Assembly: GCA_018902385.1 (NCBI GenBank)
Contig: JABSSW010000004.1
Location: 620,001-684,000 of the forward strand
Source: Physcia stellaris
Lineage: Eukaryota; Ascomycota; Lecanoromycetes; Caliciales; Physciaceae
Length of the DNA stretch: 64,000 nucleotides
Direction of reading: 5' to 3'
Shown: positions 21,221 through 33,032 of the stretch, in pieces
Layout: every line of letters starts with the position of its first letter
Position numbering within the stretch: position 1 is the stretch's first letter
Notes under the pieces: model-generated
Databases searched by the model: none
Seen by the model: only the letters and a program-made list of their open reading frames with translations
Told to the model about the DNA's origin: nothing
Translations under genes and position numbers: made by a program

Positions 21221-23015
21221 TTATTCATCTTCAATGTGTATCTCTCCCAGTGTCCTTGTAAGCTTTTTCACAGCGTTGGGACGGTCGTACTCGTTGGCGC
21301 ACTCGGACGGAACAGCTGGGGGCCGACGCCTGCAATTGAGCCTAGACATGTACTCTAAGATTCTATGCTCTAAGTGGACTTTCTTCAGAGACTGACTTGG
21401 GAATTTCCTCCGAGTAGCCTCCCTTCTGCGGATTGCCCGCACACGGGCAGCTAATGTCCGATATTGCCAGTACAGAGTATTTTCTCCGTTCAGCTTTGAA
21501 TCTTCATCAAAACACCATACCTGAATCATGGTAAATCCGCACTGCACTAAGTACTTTCCATCGCCAAGTAGTTGAGGGTATAGAAAGACGCTTTCCTCCG
21601 CGTCAAGTTCACCTCGGAGCCTCACAATTTCCGGCCGGTAGCAGAAGTCGAGGAATTCTGCCCGTCGAGGGTGTCCTTCGATTCCTAGATCCTCAACACC
21701 CATCTTTGTAGCTCCATGATACTCCATCTCGCCAAGATATACAACGGTGTCATAAATGACGCCCTGCAGATTAGTGTGACCAAGAAACAATGATTGACCC
21801 TCCACAAGCATTTGAAACGCTACGGCAGTACTTAGGCGAGGTTCACGTAGGATTGCTTCTGATAGCCAAGACCGGTGATACGCTTTGAAGACCCTTTCAT
21901 GTTCGCTGGAGGGGAGCTTCCTCAAACCCTTCGAATCACTGAAGTCATACATTGAGATGTTCGCTAGCAAACAGGGTCTTTCACAGCGATTCGGGGGGGA
22001 CCGTCAGAATGGCCAAAGGCGATGACAACATCGCGTTTTTCATGGAGTAGCACATGTCCCAGGCGAGGGATATCAGTGATTTGTCGTGAGTCGTTGTTAG
22101 CTATGTCCCTCACAGTCAATGTTCCGTTATTGCGATCAGACCAGTACGCCATGATCAACCCCCGTATTCCCGGGGTGTCTGTCAACCCGTCCACTTGAGT
22201 GGTTCTTTCTCGGCCTGTAGCAAGATCAAAAGTGAGGAAGAGTCTTTCATACTAAGATGAGCACATTCCTCTCTTATTCATGGGGAGAATACCTTACGTT
22301 TTAAATGCTACTAGTAGTATCCGATCAGACAGCGTAAATTGTGGGCTACCTCTTGTTCGGAGATGGTGGCCTATGTCTAATGTCTTTTCAGTGCCATCCC
22401 CAAGGCATCGTACTGTCACGTGGTCCTCGTGCCACCAAGCAACTCTGCCGTTATGGTAGGACGACCACAGAATTGCGCCCCTTGGAGCTTCTCGAGGATT
22501 GGACGTGCCAGGGTGGCCGACGATTGTAGCTTTTCGGTAGGGCCTACCCGTTCTGTATGCTTGTAGACATTTCGACAAGCGCAGCAATTGAGCCTGCGGA
22601 CGTCCGTCATTATGATCCACTATCGCCTCGCGCGGGAAGTGTTGGCGTAGTGCTGCTTTACACAAGTATGTTGAAAAAAGTCTATATTTCCAAACTTTAG
22701 ACACCTATTACTTGAGAGTCAGCCATGAAGCTTGTTCTCGGGACTTGCACTTTGGCGCTGGAAATATACCCTCAGTGATGAGATTAGATCGACTGGATCT
22801 AGGTAAGCTGCAATGTGCTCAAGAAGCTCTTGAGGTAGCTTGAGAATTTTGTCGGATTGCGGAGCTCGCCATGCCTCTCTTGTTTGCTTCTGCTCCGTAT
22901 CCAAATCCCGAAGGTCTAATAAGCCACGGTTGTCTCCCGAAAGAGATTTGGTGCCGTTTGACAGGAGTTCTCGCAATGCCTTGGAAGTAGGATGGAAAGG
23001 GCAAAATTTAGACAT
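21221..23015 (-). CDS. F-box protein with a long uncharacterised C-terminal region
   Basis: Exons 23015-22770, 22704-22298, 22243-22002 and 21963-21221 give about 545 aa. The F-box is KLPQELLEHIAAYLDPVDLI continuing across the first intron into SSLRVSKVWKYRLFS, so the protein should bind Skp1. The rest has repeated short beta-like strands (RGAILWSSYHNGRVAWWHED, RLGHVLLHEKRDVVIAF), as in many fungal F-box proteins with a propeller-like target-binding region, but no named domain is evident. Introns 1 and 2 are 65 and 54 nt. The third junction is odd: a C7 run is followed by a stop, and the frame can be restored either by a 38-nt intron with a weak donor (GTCCCC) or by a one-base indel in the C run. 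Confidence 0.7.
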
Positions 23016-23946
23016 TTTGACTAAAGACACGTCGCTCACTCCAAGTCAGGCGATAAGACATGAGTGTTATAGCTTACTGGCGAATTGATATGCTGAGCTT
23101 GATTGGAAAAGAGCACTGAATTCAATTGCCGTGAAAAGAATATTCTCCAAAAGACCAATAACAAAGCTGTCTGCGTGGATGTCCGTGCAATTCAGTATCT
23201 GAGATACGCGGCTACACTAGCAAGACTTGCGGTCGATCCAATCGAGAAATGTCGAAAGTTGGTGGAGTTTGTGGAAGTCACGACCTGCTACACGTGTTAA
23301 CAATTCGCAAAATATAGCTTCCGTTGCATACTTCTGACTTGTCAGAAGCGACAAGGTCACGTACTCACTCATTCTCGAGTCAAATCTAAGCGTTCAGGTT
23401 TAGACCTGCGAAACTTCATCCTTCTTATATTTGGTGCTCCATTCTCTTCTAGGAAACAAGGTCTCACTCACTCGAAGTGCAGAGGTCTTATTGATCAAAA
23501 GACGGCACCAGTTTCTAGCATCGCGTAAGTAATTTGGTATATGATACAATCATCCAGCCTTCACAAAGAGCCGTAATTCTCCGGAGTCAAGAGGGCCTTT
23601 TTCGGACGAAGTGCGTGATTAGAAAGGCATTGGGGTAGTGGCAGATTGAATAACATGCTTTGTTGACTCCAGATCTGTCGCTGCTATCCTGCGTTATCTC
23701 CGCACAAGGATGGAATAGCACCCTCTATCTGGTCATTGCTTGATCCGTTCAGATATCAGCCTTTTAGCTCCGTCAGTATCTGTAGGACCTTGGAGAGTTG
23801 GGAATGAGTTCGATCGTAGTGGAGCGTGAATCTTGATTATCCGGAAATAGTTAATAAACCACGCAAACAGACAGACGCTTTCATTTCTAGACAACACCAT
23901 GCACCCTAAAATCCACAGGTCCGTTAACATATACTCACACATGTGT
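23016..23946. other. intergenic spacer
   Basis: No supported gene or RNA. It contains the 5' flank of the F-box gene and the 3' flank of the Rab5 gene, both on the minus strand. Confidence 0.4.
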
Positions 23947-24820
23947 CTAACAAGCACAGCCCTCCTTTGCACCAGCTTCACCACGAGGGCCTGTGAGATT
24001 GACCCTCTCTGGCCCTCCGCTTAGTGCAGTTTGCGTACCACTTGCAGCTCCACCACCACGAGCTCCTTTCATCTGGGTCTCCGGTATAGCGTTCGCTATA
24101 GCCGTGAAGACTTCTTGCACGTTGACGCCGGATTTTGCACTTGTCTCGAAAAATAGAAGACCTTCTTCTTCTGCATATTCTCGGCCTTCTTTGGTGCTGA
24201 TCTTTCGAGCATCGCCGTCTGACTCCGCTTCACCCGCCTCAGCATTTGACTCCTCGTCTTCATCGTGATTTGTAGCTCCCTCTGCACTTTGCTCGTTCGT
24301 CAAGTCGAGCTTGTTGCCAACCAAAGCGATGACGATACCGGGGCTTGCCTGCCGTTGCAATTCAGCGACCCAGTGCCGAGCTTTGACCAGGCTTGTAGGT
24401 TTCGTGAGGTCGTAAACAACCAGGGCAGATTGCGCGTTACGGTAGTACATCGGTGCCAACGAAGCGAAGCGTTCTTGTCCGGCGGTATCCCATATTTCAA
24501 ATTTGATGGTTCGATGTGGCAGGTTGCATTTTTGGGTGAGGAATGCGGCTACGTCGTACTCGTACGCGTCACTAGAGAGATCCTGGTCGCATGAGTGAGA
24601 GGATGCACGTACCACCTATGGTTGGCTCTTTGTTCTCTTGGAAATCATTGTTGACGAAGCGGAGCACGAGAGAAGACTGAAACGGAGATGATTAGCATCG
24701 GACATGACTTCCAAGAAGGGAGAAACTGAGGCAAGAAGGTCGTACTTTGCCTACGGCCGCTTCTCCAAGGAGCACGAGTTTGACACTACTACTAGGTTTC
24801 GGTGGGGTCGATTCGGCCAT
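23947..24820 (-). CDS. ypt5: Rab5-family small GTPase (Ypt5/Vps21 type), early endosome
   Basis: It controls early-endosome fusion and vacuolar sorting. Three exons (24820-24746, 24676-24613, 24548-23947) give 246 aa. All G motifs are present: [15 protein letters not shown] (P-loop), [16 protein letters not shown] (switch I with the Rab5-type AAFLTQ), [20 protein letters not shown] (switch II), NKLDL and ETSAKSG. The C-terminus ends CAC, a geranylgeranylation signal. Between NKLDL and the ETSAK motif there is an acidic insert of about 30 residues (Glu/Asp/Ala-rich), unlike animal Rab5, which makes the protein longer than the usual 210-220 aa. The two introns (69 and 64 nt) flank a 64-nt exon carrying switch I. 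Confidence 0.95.
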
Positions 24821-25863
24821 TTTGTCTGGGTAGAATCGGTAGGTAATTTAGCTCTCAGCTGGCTGATCTTAAGTCAGCCAGGGCGTGAAGTGAGCACTAA
24901 GTGCGAGCAACGTGGGTTTGTACCTCCGACAGACGCTGTGTAAGGTTCTAGAAAGCTCCACGTATGACCAACGAAGTTTTGATGGGCATTATTGTGGTGT
25001 CAGGAGTCATGACGAGAAAGTGAGTGAATGGCTGTTGGCTGCTGACTAGCGCGCCTTCGCCTAAGTACCGAGAGTACCAACCTACTCGTAAGGCTTTGAG
25101 GCTTTGCGGCTTCAAGGTTCATTGGAGAGATTCATCATTGAAGCAGCATTGGAATACAACGACTACGACCGACTACGACCACGCACGTGCGATCTTAAAG
25201 ACCGTCTGATAGAAACGATACAAAAAGTGCCTTGGATGTTAAATGAGCCCCAGCACGACTGGAAGAACGCTATCGGTGAGGAAACCGTCGTCTAAATTCA
25301 AGTTCTATTATTGGAAACAAGCGCGATATCTAAGATGCTCGAAAATGGGTCCTGCCCAGCTCGCATTCCTCTGCACCCAAACGATGCCTGTAGCCTGGGG
25401 GGTTTTGCAGCGCTTCAACACAAGCTAAGCCCAGCCTTGCCCAAGCCCAAACCAAAAAAGAAAATGCTGCAGTATTAACCCCAATCCCAAATCCGCTGTG
25501 AAGCGACAATAATCTATGTGTGGTATATTCCCAAGCCCCAATCCAAATTTGCGCATCTCTTGAACTCCATACCATGCTGTGCGATGCTGATGCAGAAAAT
25601 CCCAAAAGACCTGTAAATGCCAGGAAAAAGTCGAAAAAGGGCGCTCAGTGGTACGAATCGCTGGGTATCGCTGATGTAATGGTACAATTCCGACAAGGGC
25701 TGACGGTGGTGGTACAGTCTATGAAAACGCTGAGGAAATCCGAAACGATGGATGGGCCAAATCGTAAAGCTGAAAAATGCAAGCTAGGGGGGTGGTTGAT
25801 GACGAGTGGTGCGGATGGAATGTCAAGCCTGGTGCACCATGTGTAAGTGTGATTCGTCGAACG

Positions 25864-26022
25864 CTATTGTAGCTGCATCCACTCACTTCGCGTGGAGTCA
25901 TTCCACTCTTCTCCAAACCCTTCAAGACAGGGAAACAGGTTCGCATACACGAGCATCGCCTCGTACCGAAAGCGCGATGGTTCCATAGAAATCTCCCCTG
26001 TGTCTGATGGTGATGGAGCCAT
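25864..26022 (-). CDS. candidate small gene: 52-codon ORF preceded by a 20-codon upstream ORF
   Basis: On the minus strand, TATATAA (26276-26270) is followed by a CT-rich leader, a 20-residue ORF starting MGRGAYDTTGVPKPKPPPKK (26107-26045), then an ATG ORF starting MAPSPSDTGEISMEPSRFRY (26022-25864). Near its end it reaches a good donor (GTGAGT, about 25886), so further exons downstream are likely, but I could not fix them. The layout resembles a uORF-controlled small gene. No family is recognised. Confidence 0.25.
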   Translation of the reverse strand: MAPSPSDTGEISMEPSRFRYEAMLVYANLFPCLEGFGEEWNDSTRSEWMQLQ

Positions 26023-26269
26023 GTCGAAGCTTCTCGGCGCGGTGTTATTTCTTTGGAGGTGGTTTCGGTTTTGGTACTCCGGTGGTGTCGTATGCGCCTC
26101 GGCCCATGTTGAGTGATGTGCTTTCTCTGGTGATCATAGGAGCGGTAGGAAAGACTTGCGTCAAAGATTATATGTTGGTTCTGGTCTGAAGAAAGGGTTG
26201 TCTTGCTTGCGTCGAAGGTTAGCTGTGTAGTTGGAAGAAAGGATTGTGTTGGAGGGGGTTTAAAAACTA

Positions 26270-26276
26270 TTATATA
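26270..26276 (-). promoter_or_regulatory. TATA-like box (TATATAA) upstream of the candidate small gene
   Basis: Reads TATATAA on the minus strand and lies about 165 nt before the first ATG on that strand, with a pyrimidine-rich stretch between. Supports transcription in this direction but is only a motif match. Confidence 0.3.
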
Positions 26277-28330
26277 GAAATATCATCTACGGATACTACC
26301 GTGCTGACTATATTGACTCACAAAATAGATGATGGCTGTGCCCGCTGCTGCAACGTCTTTCTCGTAAAAAAAGAGGGCTGAAAAGGACGGTGACAGCAGA
26401 TTTTCTCGGAGGTTGTGCAGATGCAGGTGAGATTCGAGAACGATTACGGAGGAGTATTTAGGCAAACCGAGGATTGCGGTGGAGTATCTCGCTCATAGGC
26501 GGTGGTGTTTCAAAGCCACCTTCAGCAGAGTAGCTCGATGATCCTTCCAAATTAAGAGCCAGTGGTGAATAATCGGGATTTGTCAAGGTCAAGGGCGATG
26601 CGGGGCCAGTGTATGGGGAGAGTGAGGTGGGAGGAAGTAGGAGCTATTGCCAGCAAATACACTCATTGATGCAAGGAAGGGACAGAGCGATGGAGATGAT
26701 CCGTGAGAAGAAGGGAAAGGGAGCAACGGGATATATCGTTCATTTCACCCTGCCGGGCATACCCCCCCTTGAGACCCAACGAAAGCGTAAATTATTGACT
26801 AGTGGCTATCAAACTACTATCCGGCTTCTCTCTCAAGTCAACCCATGGTCTGTGTCAGTTGGCTGTGAGCCAACTGGTGAGTGCAGCGACAACAGAGACT
26901 GGCGGCCCAAAGCCAGAAGCCGCGCCAGGTTTTCTCTGATTGTAGTGGGAGTGGTGTGCTTTGTTCTTGCGCTTTCTCGCCGCTCAACTTTTTTTTCCCT
27001 GACAGGGGTGCGATATGCTGTTTCAAAACGACCAGTCCGTAAAGGGGACGATCACAGCGTGGTAATGCCTGCTAGCATCGCCTACGAATCTTCGGGATCG
27101 AAAAGATCCTTGCCAGCAGCGTGGTGTGGTACGGTACCTGGCATTAGCCTTTAAGCCACTCTTGAACCTAGGTTCTGCATGAGATGATCATCATGCGTCA
27201 AAACTGTCTTTTCGCTAAGAATTGAACCTATCGCTTTTTGCTCGCTCTCCTCTTGTCCATCTCACATAAATAATGTGTCAGCGCATGACCAAGACCGGAT
27301 GATGACTTGAGAGATTATTGTGAGTCTTCTGTTACCGATTCCCTACGCAGCGATGACTCACGGGAGCCCTTCCACGTCAGAACCGCTGCTCTTACCAGGC
27401 TTGTCCCGCAGTTCAAGGCGCTTGTCGGAGGAAAACCGACATGTGGTGGATGGTACGAAATTCAAGGAGGTTTGGGCTGTCCGTGCCGGAGTGATGCGTC
27501 TGTTCCACTCCTCCTCCGCAAGGCTGAAGTTTTTCTCTCGTTTGGCGACAGGTAGCCGCATCGCCGCCTGGACCGTGGAGTGCATGTCTCGTACGTACTA
27601 CTGTAGCAGTCGTAGTAGTAGCAGCGCAGCGCAGTCGGATTCCTTTCCAAGATTGCTTGCCAAGCTTTAAAGGCTCTATCGGGACCAAACGGCTGGGAAA
27701 GGGTTCCTGCTACTTACCCTTCCTTACCTAGAACACCCTAGAACCCCAGAAAAAGCCAGCCTTCGGTAACGGGCAGGCATCCGCGATGAGCCATTCCAAT
27801 TTCCCGCGTCTCACGAACCTCGCTCAGAACGATGTGGCAACTGCTACGTCGCCGAGACTTGAGTGGCTCCTGCTCTTCTGCGCGGCGCAAGAAAACACCA
27901 CATCAGGCATATGCTGCGCCAAATGGAACACGCATGCATTCTTGGTCATCTGACGTGTCGACCTCATCTGTGCCTTCTCGCAACAGAGGTGAGATACTAT
28001 CGTACAGAGCAAGAGGCTGCGCTTCTACAGCGCGTATAACCCATGTAACCGCTATGACGTTTTTAGAACCTTCCAATCCTCAAAGCGTGGCGACCATGTT
28101 TTCCTTTTTGCGATGATCGAAATTTGACTTCGTAACATGGTTTAAAGGGACGGTAGCACCACCCTCCTTGTGCGACCTCGTATCCTCGATTTCCTTCATG
28201 TTTCTCCGCCGAAGCCGTCACGATAATCTTCGGGGAAGATTTGACCAGTCAGTCTGATCTGAGAGTGAAACACTAGCACTAAGGTACCCTCTGCCAATAA
28301 ACTTCTTTTCCCGGCGGAAGGCATCCGGGC

Positions 28331-28354
28331 GTTAGACTAGGCATTTTTAGTCTA
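28331..28354. repeat. small inverted repeat (TTAGACTA ... TAGTCTAA)
   Basis: A perfect 8-bp stem with an 8-nt loop, followed by a T/A-rich run. It could be an RNA hairpin or a chance palindrome; no gene is adjacent. Confidence 0.5.
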
Positions 28355-30036
28355 ATTTATTAATCATCGGTGGGCACACCTCCAAGCCTGACACCATCCC
28401 CAGTCGAACTGCAGGCTTGGCATGTTCTCGACTTCTCGTTGATCTCAGACCTCTTTGTCCGAGTGTTGGAACCAGCTCAATCATATAGGTACATGTCTAA
28501 GATGAAGAGATCGCCAGGTTCATGCTTTCGCGATCGATCCGATCTCAGTTGACGCAGATGCAGAGTCGATGCGATGCACTAATGTGAAGGTGAGATATTC
28601 CCCGATCGTCACACTGCTCTGCACCCCGACCCCTGAGGCACTTCGAATGCCGATCTCTGTGCGCGCCGTTCCAAAGTCCGCAGAACGGGAATGCAATGTG
28701 GCCGTCCCGCTGGGTGAGGAATCTCTGGATTCGTTTGGGCAGCCGTAGGGGAACAGCAACGTGGACGCCACGTGGATGAGAGTCCACCCGCACACCGCAT
28801 GATCGTCCCGTGCTTATCCATGACATCTGTATGTCAGACTCCAATTCCCATTCTTGGGCTGACGGCTTACCTCAAAATAAACATACCCACCCAAAGCTGT
28901 CAACCTCGCTCTTAAACCTACCTGATCCGGCTTGCACTTGTCAGCCCTCGCCACTTTGTCATCCCTTAACCACAGATCAATCAGCCAACCAAATCTTTCT
29001 CAGGTGAAGGACGTTGAAGTCGTCTCTCATAGTCAATAATGGTGAAACAAGCGTTCACTGCCTGAAGGCACTGCGGAGCATGGCTTGGTGCTTACTTGTC
29101 AAAGCCTTCATTTGAAGTCGAGCAGTAATAATGGCTGATTGAACGACTGGATCACTAAATTACTCCATCGCTCATTGCGCAATGCGGTCCGCATCCTGAA
29201 TGCTTCGGTGTTCAACGATAAGCCGCTAAATCAACGCATTCAGGGACGCAGGCTCTCTGCTCTGACGAAGACGGCAGGTAGCCGGATGACTTTCGGTCAT
29301 CTATCAAGGCTGCGATATTTTTTCGCTCGTCGTATCCAGAGACCACCAGCCCTGATTACCGAATTTGCTGACTACAGACCCACATTGACTGACACGGCTG
29401 TGTCTATTGCAAGGAACATTCTCAAGTCACAATATCAATACTACACGGGATCGATGCTACATGAAGAGGGTTACCATTCGACGGCTGGATGACTCTCAGC
29501 ATTTTAGATTTTTACGATGACAATAGCACGCATTTAAATCAATCAATGCGGTGACTCATACTGATATTTGCACATGTCACAGTGTAAGCGGGGGTGTCTA
29601 TGAGGCAATAAATGCTTTAGGTTCGGATTCATCCGTAGGCCACATTCGAGATTCCTTCCCGTATTGACACTTTGGCTGTCGAGCGAGGGATCGATCACGA
29701 TTTACAGATGAACCAATTGGTAATTCGCATAGTGTAGAGTTCAGACGAAAGTGAGGTAAATGCCCCTCCATCTAGCGGTGAACTCGCTCGGAATGGGAAA
29801 ACCCTAACAGTAGTGGGTTCGGGGACAGTTTATTCCCGTCGGGGCACTCTTCTTCCCGAAAAAGCTACTATCTTACCTTAGGAGTCGCCGTTCCACCCGG
29901 ACGCAAGTAGCAGAGCCTGGCGCGAAGAAAAATTCATGAGAATGACAGATATGTCGCTCAAAATTGCTCAAGAGCTGGGTAGGCCCTATCTCAATTACCT
30001 TCAACAAGCCTAGAACGCCCCCTTTTCTATCATACC

Positions 30037-31431
30037 ATGGGACCTCCACCCAAGATCGCAATTATAGGAGCCGGTCCTGCCGGCATGACATTAGCGCACC
30101 TTCTCCTGAAAGACTCCATTCCGGTAATTATATACGAAGGAGAGGCTTCCCCTTCAGTTCGTGGTCAAGGGGGAACATTGGATCTGCATGATGATACAGG
30201 TCTACGAGCTTTGAAGCAAATAGGGCTGTGGGATAAGTTCCTGGAATATGCGCGTTATGATGGCGAAGCCCTTATCCTCGCAGATAAAAACCTCAAAAAG
30301 TATCTTTACATGGATGGGGCTACCAAACAGACAAGTCGCGGTAGGCCTGAGATAGACCGCGAAAAATTGCGGAAGATTCTCTGGGAGGCTCTTCCTGAGG
30401 GCACCATTAGATGGAACTCTCGGTTGAGAAAGGTGGACAAAGACCTTGCGCTGCATTTTGACCACGGCACTGAAAGGGGCTTCGATCTTGTTGTCGGCGC
30501 GGATGGTGCATGGAGCAAAATCCGACCACTCCTGTCCACAATACAGCCATTCTATGCCGGAGTTGGTGGCGTCTCTTTCATTGTGGACGACGCTGAGAAG
30601 CAGCATCCCGATCTCTACAGAATCGTCAACAGGGGCTCCATCTTCACATTTTCAGACTGCAAGGGCTTGTCAGCTCAGCAAATGGGCGACGGTAGCATTA
30701 ATGTGGGGACCTGGTCTCAAAGACCTGAAGATTGGATGAAAACCACGCCTTACAATCTTAAGGATCCAAAACAAGTCAAGAAAATGGCAGCAGAAGAGTT
30801 TCACGACTGGGCTCCTGAGCTGGTGAAATTCACGCAGGTTGCCAATGAGGAGAACATCACACCTCGCTCGCTTTACGCGCTTCCAGTCGGACACCGATGG
30901 GATCATCGACCCGGCGCCACCCTGATTGGAGATTCTGCCCACTTAATGACACCCTTCGCTGGTGAAGGAGTCAACCTAGCAATGACAGACGCGCTGCGTT
31001 TGGCAGAGGCTATTGTCGCAAGTCGGAAGATCGAAAAGGAGGATGCCGTCGATCAAGCCGTCAAGCGCTTCGAAGAAGAAATGTTTAAGCGAGCTGGGAT
31101 CATGGCGGAAGTCTCTCGAGGGAACATGGAAGACATGCTGTGCACGCCTGGCGCGCCAGAAGCTACAGTAGACTCCTGGGTAAGAAGAGCCCTCGTAGGT
31201 CAGATGCCATGGCTTCAGTATTTGTAAGTATATTTCCGAGCCTTTTCTTCCATTTTCGTGATGTCGCTTGGGCTTTGAACCATGTACTTGAAGCATATGA
31301 CACATTTGGCTCCAGAAACATGTTGCACCTCCCGCAAACGCAGCTTAGATTGGCAATACTGACTCTGAAATCTCCACAGCGTACCACTGTGGTTCGTGAG
31401 GCTTGTGCTCCGGCTATACTTTAGGTGGTAG
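30037..31431 (+). CDS. FAD-dependent aromatic-type monooxygenase (TetX/PHBH-like)
   Basis: NAD(P)H- and FAD-dependent hydroxylase of the single-component class. The Rossmann GxGxxG is IAIIGAGPAGMTLAHLL at residues 7-23. RPEIDREKLRKIL with DLVVGADGAWSKIR gives the middle DG motif. The FAD-ribityl GD motif is LIGDSAHLMTPFAGEGVNLA near residue 300. The uninterrupted frame stops at 31227 (396 aa). However, that stop sits inside a consensus donor GTAAGT (31224), and an acceptor at 31379 leads in phase into an aromatic, hydrophobic tail (VPLWFVRLVLRLYFRW) ending 31431. Such tails are common in this family, so I prefer the two-exon form (30037-31223, 31380-31431). The substrate is unknown; no pathway genes are adjacent. 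Confidence 0.85.
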
Positions 31432-32015
31432 GCTTGTTGAGGATTACCCTTTGGAGACAGTGGCGGGTTAAGGCACACACTTTTTCCCTTTTCGCGTTCT
31501 TGTATTGGTGATAGCATCAGAAGACATCATCTGGCTAGATTTTCTCGCATTTGATCTATCCGCGTGATGTATGAAATGATGGGAATGCGGATCCATGGCC
31601 AGGCACATTCTAAATTATTGTAAGCCACAATATTTATACACCGATGGCAGTTCGAAGTATGATTAGATTCTTGAAGAAGCACGATTGAGAGAAGATCCAG
31701 TGTATCAATATACTACTACTGGTGCCTATGTCTGTGTCTACTTCTTGTTCGCTCGCATGCATCCGGATCATCAACCTACTTAGGCTCTGCCATATGCGGT
31801 TCTCGAACCCTATCGTGACCAAAACAGGCTAGACGCTGTGCAACACGTGATATCCTCAGTCGACATAGAGAAAGCCAGCTGAAATACAACTCAGCCTGTC
31901 GACTCTGTTTCCTCTCTAAGTCCAAAACAGATCCGTTACCAGTGACCTCTCGCCGCAGCCTTCCACTCCTCGTCTCGCCCAGCCCATACAACCATCACTC
32001 TTCAAACCCCGCAAC
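31432..32015. other. intergenic spacer upstream of ARPC5
   Basis: No supported gene. It should contain the ARPC5 promoter in its right half. Confidence 0.45.
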
Positions 32016-32727
32016 ATGGCAGCAACGAATTGGCGCACCATTAACATAGATCTCTACGATCCTGAATCTTCTGCAAACTTTCCCGTCACCTCGCTCCTCC
32101 CATCGTCTATTCCTTCCACATCCGCTTCAGAAGTCCAATCATTAGCCGGGCAGGTTAAGCAATTATTACGCGGTGGAGACACAGAGGGTGCACTAAGAGG
32201 GGCACTGGAGAACGTGCCTTATGGTGGGGACTCAGCAGCAAAAGTTAGTCTGCTCGGTGAAGCACCATAAGGAGCAGTGGGAACTTAAAAATTACTGAAT
32301 TAAGCTAATTATCAATTGAGATAGGAGGTACATCTAGCTACAGTCGTCGAAATATTACAGTCCACAAAGCAATCTGAGATGTCGCCTATGCTAAGCAGGA
32401 TATACGGCTCGGAAGGAGGCACAGAGCTTCTTGACGTTCTCATGAAATATCTGTGCGTAGTATCTGCTTGATACGTTTCAATGCCGAGGTCTTGCTCACG
32501 AATCTCAACCCAGATACAAGGGCATGTCTCACAATTCTCAGCCATCGTCCGCTTCCACACGTGCTCAGTCACCACAATCCACAGGATTCTCCCAGATACA
32601 CTCCAGGGGCGGTGGTGAGGGCGGTGGGCAGGCAATGAGCGTTTTGCTGAGTTGGCATGAGAAGCTGGTTGAGATAGCTGGAGCAGGCTGCATTGTAAGA
32701 GTGATGACAGATCGACGAACGGTATGA
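32016..32727 (+). CDS. arc15: Arp2/3 complex subunit 5 (ARPC5, p16-Arc)
   Basis: Smallest subunit of the Arp2/3 actin-nucleating complex; acts at cortical actin patches and endocytic sites. Three exons (32016-32243, 32325-32452, 32514-32727) give 189 aa. Family landmarks are WRTINIDLYDPE at the start, QLLRGGDTEGALRGALEN, ILQSTKQSEMSPMLSRIYG, LLDVLMKYLYKGM and the end LLSWHEKLVEIAGAGCIVRV. The protein is about 40 residues longer than the animal subunit because of a Ser/Gly-rich insert (SQPSSASTRAQ and a HSRGGGEGGG stretch) after KYLYKGM. Introns are 81 and 61 nt. Confidence 0.93.
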
Positions 32728-33032
32728 ATCAGCAACGCCTCATCTGTATTTTCCAGATCGCAACAGATGTGGTCAACGGAGTTCTGGGCCGGGCTCAGGC
32801 TTAGATGATGCAAAGCATCATTGAAGAACCCAAGCCGATACCCTAAAGCCTTGTCGTGCATCGAGAAATTTACGAACAGAGGGCCTGGCAACCCCTAGCA
32901 CGACGAACCTAGCAACGAGCCTCACTCCAGCCCCAAGGATGGTTAACATCAAAGGAGTCGTTGCCGGATACCCGCGACGATGTTCGTTTAGCAGCGAGCC
33001 AAAGCCTCATAACAACGCGAGCCCCGCTGTCA
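32728..33032. other. short convergent intergenic spacer
   Basis: About 305 nt between the ARPC5 stop and the stop of the methyltransferase gene. No feature is seen beyond the 3' flanks. Confidence 0.5.

Larger units (their letters stand above)
24821..30036. other. 5.2-kb interval without a confident gene
   Basis: Many short ORFs occur on both strands but none shows a known domain. Items worth noting are a TATA-like box and pyrimidine-rich leader on the minus strand near 26.1-26.3 kb, followed by two tiny ORFs (26045-26107 and 25864-26022). There is also a stem-loop at 28331-28354 and a coherent fragment at 25104-25295 (contains ERFIIEAALEYNDYDRL). This could be a decayed or non-coding-RNA-bearing region. 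Confidence 0.35.

Noticed and set aside
25246-25295. Apparent similarity between 25.25 kb and 54.38 kb (GCCCCAGCA.GACTG ... GGAAACCGT)
   Set aside because: The match covers only about 40 nt with gaps and does not extend, so it is probably chance.
26609-27154. Plus-strand 181-codon ORF
   Set aside because: Composition is irregular, the start is not in a good context, and no domain or related frame is visible.
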